A DNA stretch of 5,359 nucleotides from Bacillota bacterium (GTDB lineage: Bacteria > Bacillota > Clostridia > Christensenellales > CALWSW01): the NCBI GenBank assembly GCA_023402915.1, contig JAEYFO010000210.1, forward strand, positions 1 to 5,359, given 5' to 3'. Made by a program: the position numbers and the translations under genes. Positions 1-5,126 of the stretch are shown piece after piece. Positions within the stretch are counted from its first letter, which is position 1. Each line of letters opens with the position of its first letter. The notes under the pieces were generated by a model that made no database searches, was not told the DNA's origin, and was given only the letters and a program-made list of their open reading frames with translations.

Positions 1-812
1 TGCTCGACAAGCCCCAGAAATCCGACGCCTACAAGTGCGGCATGAGCCGTGTTCTGCCCCTTTCCCGGCTGGCCGAATACGTCCGTGCCCTCCGTCCCGC
101 AGGGGAGGCCCCTTCCGTGAAGGAGTGGGCTGCCGCGCCCTGCGCGGGGGACGAGGCGCTCCTTCGCGCGCGCATCCTTTCGGGCGTGGACGCCTGGACG
201 AAAAAGCTCTTCGGCGGCTGGCTCAAGGACGCGGCGGAGGAGATGGAAAAGCTCTTCAAAATGGGCTATCGCATTTATCACACGTCGGACTATCACGCCG
301 CGCGGGAATACTGCGCCGTGCGCTTTGAGGGGACGGACGCGCGCTACGGCTTTGTCGCTTCTTCCAAGTGCCGCAACATGATGGCCTACGGCGCGCCCCG
401 GGGCGTGGGCAAAGCGCAGCGCATCCCCACGCCGGAGGACGAGGGCTGGGAGCAGCGCTGGCTGGATCCGGCCGCGCCGGACTTCTGCCGCACGTTCGCC
501 CGGGCGGGGCTGGAAAACACCTGCGGCCGCGGCGCGCTGGATTTTGCCATTTTGGGCTGGGGCGACGACATGCGCTGGGCAGGCCGCTGGAAATCCAAGG
601 CCGAGCCGGGCGAAGTGGTCGAGCCCGATCCGGACGTTCCCGTGCGGGGCGGCGGCTACAACGTCGGCTCCGCGGGCAACCCCCGCCGCAGGGACTACGA
701 GGCGCTGCTCACGTGCGCCTGGGGCGGTCTGGTCCTCTATCTGCCCAAGGCGCTCTATATCGACAGCTCCAAAAACGCGCTGCTGCGCGCGGGCGTTTTG
801 AGCCTGTTTTGA
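1..812 (+). CDS. DUF2075 (Schlafen group 3-like) DNA/RNA helicase, C-terminal part, 5' truncated
   Basis: The reading frame (codons from base 3) is open to the left edge, so the gene starts outside the window; the ATG at 42 is an internal Met. The visible 269 residues resemble the C-terminal RecA-like half of DUF2075 proteins, superfamily 1 helicase-like ATPases. Family-like landmarks in order are a GYRIYHTSD segment (about 270-296), YGFVASSKCRN (about 345-377), a motif V-like block ending ALDFAILGWGDDMRW (516-578), and a motif VI-like block DYEALLTCAWGGLVLYLP (693-746). It ends in a typical short tail with a TGA stop. The family usually has a QGLE element in motif V and LLTRxR in motif VI. 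Here these read GRGA and LLTCAW, so the expected Gln and both Arg are missing and ATPase activity is doubtful. Walker A and B would lie outside the window. The family call is by memory of its motifs and is fairly firm; the biological role is unknown. Confidence 0.72.
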   Translation, partial: LDKPQKSDAYKCGMSRVLPLSRLAEYVRALRPAGEAPSVKEWAAAPCAGDEALLRARILSGVDAWTKKLFGGWLKDAAEEMEKLFKMGYRIYHTSDYHAAREYCAVRFEGTDARYGFVASSKCRNMMAYGAPRGVGKAQRIPTPEDEGWEQRWLDPAAPDFCRTFARAGLENTCGRGALDFAILGWGDDMRWAGRWKSKAEPGEVVEPDPDVPVRGGGYNVGSAGNPRRRDYEALLTCAWGGLVLYLPKALYIDSSKNALLRAGVLSLF

Positions 813-852
813 GTCCCCCAAACGGCATATTTTCAAACAATTTGTAAATCCT

Positions 853-879
853 GGGCGCTTTTCCTTGCGAAGAGCGCCC
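853..879 (+). terminator. Hairpin after the helicase gene, weak terminator or attenuator
   Basis: The arms GGGCGCT (853-859) and AGCGCCC (873-879) pair. Four further inner pairs, one of them G-U, give an 11-bp stem with a 5-nt loop. It lies 40 nt after the helicase stop. The following bases (CTGTTCGTTAAG) are not a proper T-run, so termination would be inefficient. Its right half overlaps the promoter candidate for the sortase gene. Confidence 0.35.
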
Positions 880-893
880 CTGTTCGTTAAGAT
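865..893 (+). promoter_or_regulatory. Possible sigma-A promoter for the sortase gene
   Basis: TTGCGA (865-870) and TAAGAT (888-893) are separated by 17 nt. Each matches 4 of 6 consensus bases. The position, 45 nt before the TTG start, is sensible, but a match this weak can arise by chance. The -35 box lies inside the preceding hairpin. Confidence 0.25.
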
Positions 894-923
894 TGAGAAA
901 AACAGGAAACCTTTGAGCTTTTC

Positions 924-930
924 GGGAGGG
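924..930 (+). promoter_or_regulatory. Ribosome binding site that decides the sortase start
   Basis: GGGAGGG sits 7 nt before the TTG at 938. It directly abuts an ATG at 931, which is in another frame and too close to be used. This spacing supports the TTG as the true start. Confidence 0.75.
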
Positions 931-937
931 ATGACTT

Positions 938-1762
938 TTGTTCAAACGAACGGTATGCTTTTTCGCCGCGCTTTTGCTGCTGGCGCTTTGCGCCTGTTCC
1001 GCCCCGAAAACGCCCGAACAGACGGCGGCCCCCGCCGCGACGGACGAGCCGCAATCCGCGTCCGATCCCGGCGCGGAGGACAACCCCGCGCCCTCTCCGG
1101 AGGCGGACGAAACGGACGCCTACCCCGACCCGGCGCAGGGCGATCCCTCCGCCACGCCCGAAGCGCCTGCGCTCACGTTCGACGAAGCGGCGCTCGCCGG
1201 TCTGCCGGAGCGGGAGGAATATCTCCGCCTGCACGAACAGAATCCGCAGGTCCTCGGCTGGATCACCGTGCCCAACACGAAGATCAACTACGCCGTGGCC
1301 CTCGGGACGGACAACGACTATTATCTTTCCCACACGCTCGAGGGGGAGGACTCCAAATCCGGCGCGATCTTCTTCGACTACCGCACGGACGGAGCGCTGT
1401 CCTGTCGGCATCTGATCGTTTACGGGCACAACATGCGGGCCGGAACGATGTTCCACGACCTTGGCAGCTACAAATACAAGGACTTTTTTGAAAACAACCG
1501 GATCATCACGCTGTGGGCGGGCAGCGAAAAGCGGCAATACGAAGTGTACGCCGCGTTCATCGCGCCGCGCGACGTGTATTTCATCCGGGAAAAATTCCAG
1601 GACGACCAGCATTTTCTCGACTACATGAACGACCTCAAACAGCGCAGCAAGTTCCCCACGGACGTGGAGCTTTCGCCCGCCGGCCAGATCCTGACGCTGA
1701 GCACCTGCACCTATGAAGAGCCCGACGCCCGCTTCGTCGTGCAGGCGCGCCGCGTTTCCTGA
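938..1762 (+). CDS. Class B sortase with a lipoprotein-type signal peptide
   Basis: The protein has 274 residues. Sortases are extracytoplasmic cysteine transpeptidases that cleave a sorting signal and attach the protein to the cell wall or another acceptor. The catalytic triad is visible: His164 in VYGHNM, Cys257 in LTLSTCT, and Arg265 in ARFVVQAR. The core (about 85-274) also has the class B blocks NPQVLGWITVPNTKINYAV and AIFFDYRTDG. Residues 1-20 form a basic start, a short hydrophobic run and a lipobox-like LCAC, with Cys20 as the likely lipidated residue. Class B sortases are normally held by a membrane helix, so this is unusual. Residues 21-79 are a low-complexity linker rich in Ala, Pro, Asp, Glu and Thr. 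The start is TTG, set by GGGAGGG 7 nt upstream. The gene lies 97 nt before the FN3 protein gene. No substrate with a clear sorting signal is in the window. The class call is firm; the lipoprotein state is inferred, and an uncleaved membrane anchor is the alternative. Confidence 0.93.
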   Translation: MFKRTVCFFAALLLLALCACSAPKTPEQTAAPAATDEPQSASDPGAEDNPAPSPEADETDAYPDPAQGDPSATPEAPALTFDEAALAGLPEREEYLRLHEQNPQVLGWITVPNTKINYAVALGTDNDYYLSHTLEGEDSKSGAIFFDYRTDGALSCRHLIVYGHNMRAGTMFHDLGSYKYKDFFENNRIITLWAGSEKRQYEVYAAFIAPRDVYFIREKFQDDQHFLDYMNDLKQRSKFPTDVELSPAGQILTLSTCTYEEPDARFVVQARRVS

Positions 1763-1842
1763 CCCCCGGCGGCAGAAGCGGCTTTCCGCCGCAAACCGGC
1801 CTGTTCGACACGACTCACCCCAACCGGCTTGAATTGGCCTTC

Positions 1843-1852
1843 AAAAGGAGGG
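1843..1852 (+). promoter_or_regulatory. Ribosome binding site for the FN3 protein
   Basis: AAAAGGAGGG lies 7 nt before the TTG at 1860. It is nearly a full match to the anti-Shine-Dalgarno sequence and supports the TTG start, which directly precedes a good signal peptide. Confidence 0.85.
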
Positions 1853-1859
1853 ATATTCT

Positions 1860-2693
1860 TTGAAACACCGCTGGAAAAAAACGCTGGCGCTGCTGTTCTC
1901 TGCGGCGCTGCTCCTTTCCGCCCTGCCCGCTTCGGCAGCTTCTTCGCAGGGCGCGATCGCCTATGTCACCGACGCGGATGGCACATGGTATCTTCAGACC
2001 GAGACCGGGCTTCGCCCCATCGGCTCGGCCAATCCCGCCGCTGCGCTCAAAAACAAACTGACCCTTTCCGCGCCGGAAAAGCTGTCCGCCGTGTTCTCCG
2101 GCGGCATGGTGCGCCTTTCCTGGCCCGCGAAAAAAGGCGCGGCCGCCTATCAGATCTACCGCGGCACGGAAGAAAAGCAGGGCGAGCTGATCGGCCTTGT
2201 CTACGCCTCCGGCCCGGACTTTGCGGACGGGAAGGGCTTTTGGTTCTACGATATGACCCCGGCCTCCGGCGAAACGAGCACGTACCGGGTCGCCGCGCTG
2301 GCGGAAAACGGGCTGACGCTCTCGACGCAGAGCGCGGCGCTCTCCATCCCCGCCGAAGCCGTCCCCGCGCGGGAGGGCACGGGCAGCCGGGTGCAGAGCG
2401 GCTCCTATGAAAACGGCGTGCTGCGCCTTTCCCCCATGCCGGTGACGGGCATTCCCTACAACGTCTATGTGGGCGTTGCCACCCGCAGCGGCAAGGTGGT
2501 GCTGGGCACGACGGCGGACAACATCGTCACCGAATACGACAGTCTGAAAAACGTCGCTTCCTCGACGTTTCGCAACCCCCTCATGAAGGGCAAATACACC
2601 GCCACCATGTCCATCAACATCTGGGACAGCGGCATCAACTTCACCAACCCCTATACCATGCTTCGCTGCACGTTTGACTTCGAGGTCAAATAG
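1860..2693 (+). CDS. Secreted protein with a fibronectin type III-like domain
   Basis: The protein has 277 residues and begins at TTG. Residues 1-26 are a classical signal peptide: a basic start (KHRWKK), a Leu/Ala-rich core, and a probable cleavage after Ala26 in the PASA-A context. Residues about 71-163 look like a fibronectin type III domain, with Trp88 in VRLSW, the YQIYRG strand near 97-102 and TYRVAAL near 141-147. Residues about 180-277 are beta-rich and not recognised. There is no membrane helix, no C-terminal hydrophobic segment with a basic tail, and no LPXTG or NPQTN motif, so it should be released or held non-covalently at the surface. An NPYTM at 263-267 lies inside a predicted strand and is not a sorting signal. 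It lies 97 nt after the sortase gene in the same direction and is followed by a strong terminator, so one transcript is plausible. The function is unknown; FN3 domains usually serve binding or spacing roles. Confidence 0.85.
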   Translation: MKHRWKKTLALLFSAALLLSALPASAASSQGAIAYVTDADGTWYLQTETGLRPIGSANPAAALKNKLTLSAPEKLSAVFSGGMVRLSWPAKKGAAAYQIYRGTEEKQGELIGLVYASGPDFADGKGFWFYDMTPASGETSTYRVAALAENGLTLSTQSAALSIPAEAVPAREGTGSRVQSGSYENGVLRLSPMPVTGIPYNVYVGVATRSGKVVLGTTADNIVTEYDSLKNVASSTFRNPLMKGKYTATMSINIWDSGINFTNPYTMLRCTFDFEVK

Positions 2694-2747
2694 CCAAAAT
2701 CAAGCCGCGCGGCGAGCGCCCGATTTTTTGAAACTTCCAAAAATGCG

Positions 2748-2786
2748 AACCGGCCGAAGAGCGTCTCCGGCCGGTTTTGTTTTTTT
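2748..2786 (+). terminator. Intrinsic terminator of the sortase-FN3 unit
   Basis: AACCGGCCG (2748-2756) pairs perfectly with CGGCCGGTT (2768-2776). An AGA/TCT pairing inside the loop can extend the stem. The T-rich tail TTTTGTTTTTTT (2775-2786) follows at once. It lies 55 nt after the FN3 protein stop. Confidence 0.88.
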
Positions 2787-2881
2787 GATATGGGATTTTT
2801 TTTGAAACGTGCGGGGAGTTTGGGGCAGAAGGGCGCAGACTTTTTCAAACGGCATATTTTTCAGAATACGCCCACGGCAGT

Positions 2882-2901
2882 CCGCTGCAAAACAGCAGCG
2901 G
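2882..2901. repeat. Inverted repeat (7-bp stem, 6-nt loop)
   Basis: CCGCTGC (2882-2888) and GCAGCGG (2895-2901) pair perfectly around AAAACA. TTCCATTTTC follows on the + strand, which looks like a weak terminator tail. Its role is unknown. Confidence 0.5.
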
Positions 2902-2980
2902 TTCCATTTTCAGAAAAGGAGCGCGGCAGCGCAGCGGTTTGTTTTCGAAACAGCTACAAAGGAACCAATCGTCCTTGCAG

Positions 2981-3007
2981 CCCTTGCGCCAGCGCAAGGG
3001 TTGTTTT
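2981..3007 (+). terminator. Second terminator-like hairpin on the + strand
   Basis: CCCTTGCG (2981-2988) pairs with CGCAAGGG (2993-3000) around a CCAG loop, and TTGTTTT follows. It could be a back-up for the terminator at 2748-2786, or could end an unseen short transcript starting after 2786. The reverse strand lacks a T-run after the hairpin, so it works in one direction only. Confidence 0.55.
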
Positions 3008-3038
3008 CAAAACAGAGGAGGCCCTCCGCGTCCCTTTC

Positions 3039-3079
3039 AAAAAACCTTTGCGGGCGTTCCGTTCCAAAATCGGCAAAGG
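3039..3079 (-). terminator. Possible terminator of the HAD unit (minus strand)
   Basis: Read on the minus strand, CCTTTGC (3079-3073) pairs with GCAAAGG (3051-3045), and six T residues (3044-3039) follow directly. The loop is long (21 nt) and the stem only 7 bp, so efficiency is uncertain. It lies about 180 nt beyond the stop of the last HAD gene. Confidence 0.4.
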
Positions 3080-3100
3080 AAGCCCTTGGGCCAAGACGCT

Positions 3101-3120
3101 TTTCCAATAGTTTCCAATGG
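3101..3120. repeat. Tandem pair of 10-bp direct repeats
   Basis: TTTCCAATAG and TTTCCAATGG stand directly side by side with 9 of 10 bases identical. The related TTTTCGAACG follows at 3121. The function is unknown and chance is possible. Confidence 0.45.
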
Positions 3121-3216
3121 TTTTCGAACGAGCTTCCCCGCGCATCGAATTTTTCGAAACGGTTATTTCGGCTTCCGTTTTTGCCCTATTTCGAGAAAAT
3201 TCCCTTATCCATCTGC

Positions 3217-3241
3217 GGCAAACGCCTTTGAAGCGTCTGCC
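3217..3241 (-). other. Hairpin just after the last HAD gene
   Basis: On the minus strand GGCAGACGC pairs with GCGTTTGCC (nine pairs, one G-U) around a 7-nt loop, starting 21 nt after the stop codon. No T-run follows directly, so it may stabilise the 3' end or pause transcription rather than terminate it. Confidence 0.35.
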
Positions 3242-3261
3242 GGACGGCAGCCCCGCGCGCC

Positions 3262-4065
3262 TTATTCTTCCCCGAAGAGGTACTTGCCGATCACATGGGC
3301 CACGCCGTTTTCGTTGTTGGACGGCGCGACCACGTCCGCCGCTTCCAGCGCTTCGGGCACGCCGTTCGCCATGCACACGCCCAGCCCCGCCGCCCGGATG
3401 ATGGGCACGTCGTTGGCGCTGTCGCCCACGGCAACGGTCTCCTCGATGGGGATATTCAAAAGCTCCGCCGCATGAATGAGGGCCGTGGCCTTGTCGATGC
3501 CGTAGGGCGTGATGTCGATCACGTCCGGGCAGCCCTTGACCGGCGTGGCCCGGCCGGCAAAGCGCTCCGTCAGCGCCGCAGTGATCCCATCCGTCCGCTC
3601 CGCAGGAAGCAGCACCGTCGCCTTTTCCGCCGGGAGGGACACGATGCGCGCTTCCTCCGTCACAATGCCCCGGTAGCCCAGATAAACCTCCGTCAGATCG
3701 GCCATTTCGCCCTCCGCAACGAAGAAATACTCCGACCCGACGTTACAGTGAAAATACACCTGATGCTCCTTGGAAAAGGCCAACAGATCGGACAGAAACG
3801 CTTCGTCGAACCCGCCGCTCCAGAGCTTTTCTTCGCCCGGATAGCGGTAAATGGCGCTGCCCGAGTGCGCGAGGATCAGCCCCTTCTTCACGCCGATCTG
3901 GTCGAACACCCAGCTGGCCGCCCGGTAGGGCCGCCCCGTGGCGATCATGACGATATAGCCCGCCTCCGCCGCCCGGCGCACCGCCGCAGCATCCGTTTCG
4001 GAGATCTTTTTTTCGTCGTTGAGCAGTGTGCCGTCCAGGTCGAGCGCGATGAGACGATAGTTCAT
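3262..4065 (-). CDS. Cof-type HAD-IIB hydrolase (paralogue 1, downstream)
   Basis: The protein has 267 residues, the usual length for Cof-type HAD phosphatases. These cytoplasmic Mg-dependent enzymes remove phosphate from small substrates such as sugar phosphates, FMN or pyridoxal phosphate; the substrate cannot be read here. All four HAD motifs are intact: nucleophile Asp9 and acid/base Asp11 in LDLDGT, Thr43 in IATGRP, Lys192 in GIDKATAL, and the acidic pair in GDSAND (Asp215, Asp219). The cap domain lies between motifs II and III (about 80-190). The ATG at 4065 is chosen because AAAGGAG (4073-4079) lies 7 nt upstream and the protein then begins right at motif I. An in-frame Met 31 codons earlier adds unconserved sequence. 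It is the last of three tandem paralogues, separated from the middle one by 171 nt. That gap has no gene and only a poor promoter candidate (TAAAAT, minus strand, 4162-4157), so read-through from upstream is likely. Confidence 0.93.
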   Translation of the reverse strand: MNYRLIALDLDGTLLNDEKKISETDAAAVRRAAEAGYIVMIATGRPYRAASWVFDQIGVKKGLILAHSGSAIYRYPGEEKLWSGGFDEAFLSDLLAFSKEHQVYFHCNVGSEYFFVAEGEMADLTEVYLGYRGIVTEEARIVSLPAEKATVLLPAERTDGITAALTERFAGRATPVKGCPDVIDITPYGIDKATALIHAAELLNIPIEETVAVGDSANDVPIIRAAGLGVCMANGVPEALEAADVVAPSNNENGVAHVIGKYLFGEE

Positions 4066-4072
4066 GGTCGTT

Positions 4073-4079
4073 CTCCTTT
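4073..4079 (-). promoter_or_regulatory. Ribosome binding site that decides the start of HAD paralogue 1
   Basis: AAAGGAG on the minus strand lies 7 nt before the ATG at 4065. It rules out the longer in-frame start at 4158. Confidence 0.8.
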
Positions 4080-4236
4080 GAAAAAATTCGAGCAAAATGA
4101 AGCCGGGCAATTCAAAGCGCAGCGCGCCCCCGTCGAACCGGCCAATGCACGAGGGCATTTTATGCGTTACAGCTTTTTAACGAGCCTGTTCGGGGGTCAC
4201 GCTGCCAGGAGGGCAAGGTCTGAAAATCGCGCCGTT

Positions 4237-5043
4237 TTATCGATCGAGGACGTACTGTTCCAGAATTTTCGCCACGCCCGCGCCGTTGTTGGACGGCGCG
4301 ATCACGTCCGCCGCTTCTTTGGCCGCGGGCACGCCGTTTGCCATGCACACGCCCAGCCCCGCCGCGCGGATCATGGGAATGTCGTTTTCCGTGTCGCCGA
4401 TGGCGATGATCTCTTCCCTCGAAACGCCCAGAGACTCCGCCGCCGCCAGCAGCGCCGAGGCCTTGTCCACCCCGAGGGGCGTAAAGTCGATCACGCAGGC
4501 GTCCGACACGGCGATCTCCGCCCGGCCGCCGAACTCTGCCTTCAAAAGCGCCGCCGCCCGGGGCGTTTCCTCTGCGGGCGTGATGACGTTGAGCTTGCCA
4601 AGGCGCAGCTTGAGCATATCCTCCAGCGGCGTCACCACGCCCGGATAGCCGAAATAACTCTCCGTCAGGTCGGCCATGGGATGGGGGCGGAGAAAATAAT
4701 AGTCCCGCGGGCCCATGCCATGGAAAAAGTAATCGTGCTGCGCGCAGAACGCCGCCAGGTCCCGCACAAACTCCGGGTCGTGGCTGCGGCTGTAGACCGT
4801 TTCGCCCGACGGATAGGCGCTCACCAAACCGCCCGCCTGCGAAAGGATCAGCCCTTCGCCGACGCCCAGCGTTTCAAACACCCAGCAGGCCGCAGGATAG
4901 GGACGGCCGGTGGCCAGCATCACATGGACGCCCTGCGCGACGGCGGCGCGGATGGCGCGAACGTTCTCTTCGGGAATGTTTTTCTGATCGTCCAGCAGCG
5001 TGCCGTCCAGATCCACGGCCACGAGCTTGTAGGCAGGGGTCAT
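4237..5043 (-). CDS. Cof-type HAD-IIB hydrolase (paralogue 2, middle)
   Basis: The protein has 268 residues and full family length. The HAD motifs are intact: Asp11 and Asp13 in VDLDGT, Thr45 in LATGRP, Lys194 in GVDKASAL, and Asp217 and Asp221 in GDTEND. The cap domain covers about residues 82-192. The ATG at 5043 is supported by GGAGG (5051-5055) at 7 nt. It is a likely cytoplasmic phosphatase of small phosphorylated metabolites with unknown substrate. The C-terminal block GLGVCMANGVP followed by ADVIAPSNN is shared with both neighbours. The last part matches paralogue 3 at 60 of 76 residues by hand alignment, and at 63 of 64 bases in one stretch. Paralogue 1 is more distant, mainly in the cap, which hints at different substrates. 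The gene lies 83 nt after paralogue 3, probably in the same transcript. Confidence 0.93.
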   Translation of the reverse strand: MTPAYKLVAVDLDGTLLDDQKNIPEENVRAIRAAVAQGVHVMLATGRPYPAACWVFETLGVGEGLILSQAGGLVSAYPSGETVYSRSHDPEFVRDLAAFCAQHDYFFHGMGPRDYYFLRPHPMADLTESYFGYPGVVTPLEDMLKLRLGKLNVITPAEETPRAAALLKAEFGGRAEIAVSDACVIDFTPLGVDKASALLAAAESLGVSREEIIAIGDTENDIPMIRAAGLGVCMANGVPAAKEAADVIAPSNNGAGVAKILEQYVLDR

Positions 5044-5126
5044 TTTGCTTCCTCCGATTTTGATTTTCCCCGGCTTATCCCGCCGGAGGCGTCTGCGTTT
5101 TCAGGCGAATGTTTCGGCGGCTTTTG

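Larger units (their letters stand above)
2787..3261. other. Gene-free, repeat-rich region between converging units
   Basis: I see no convincing gene here. Long open frames exist in several frames, but they overlap each other, lack ribosome binding sites and resemble no family; low stop frequency in GC-rich DNA explains them. The region differs from its surroundings in carrying repeated T-run/A-run motifs close to TTTTC(G/A)AAAC: 2796-2808, 2841-2850, 2907-2917, 2942-2951, 3004-3013, 3035-3045, 3121-3130 and 3151-3160, with a further related copy at 2724-2734 just before it. Between them lie GC-rich inverted repeats, some followed by T-runs. It separates the + strand sortase unit from the - strand HAD unit, so part of it serves as a terminator zone. 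Confidence 0.7.

Noticed and set aside
42..812. ATG at 42 as the start of the first gene
   Set aside because: The frame is open to the left edge, no ribosome binding site precedes the ATG, and the family is much longer with its Walker motifs upstream.
931..1491. ATG at 931 as a gene start in the frame ending at 1491
   Set aside because: It abuts the ribosome binding site, runs in another frame and shadows the well-supported sortase, giving an Arg-rich product of no known family.
709..1612. Minus-strand open frames opposite the sortase gene
   Set aside because: They are antisense shadows of a strongly supported gene, with Arg/Gly/Val-rich low-complexity products.
1794..1831. AACCGGCCTG / AACCGGCTTG direct repeat before the FN3 gene
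   Set aside because: The units are short, imperfect and GC-rich, and have no clear relation to a promoter. Chance is a sufficient explanation.
2646..2660. NPYTM near the C-terminus of the FN3 protein as a class B sorting signal
   Set aside because: It lies within a beta-type sequence ten residues from the end, with no hydrophobic segment or basic tail after it, and does not match NPQTN closely.
2724..3200. CRISPR-like array made of the repeated T-run/A-run motifs
   Set aside because: The motifs are short and degenerate, the spacing is irregular, and there is no conserved repeat of 23 bases or more and no cas gene.
2790..3475. Overlapping open frames on both strands, including 2790-3110, 2809-3231, 2939-3475 and the minus-strand 2954-3376
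   Set aside because: They lack ribosome binding sites, overlap one another and terminators, run into the HAD gene antisense, and give no recognisable protein. Low stop frequency in GC-rich DNA explains them.
4066..4158. Longer N-terminus for HAD paralogue 1 from the Met at 4158
   Set aside because: It would place a strong ribosome binding site inside the coding region and add 31 residues ahead of the motif I segment that normally starts the protein.
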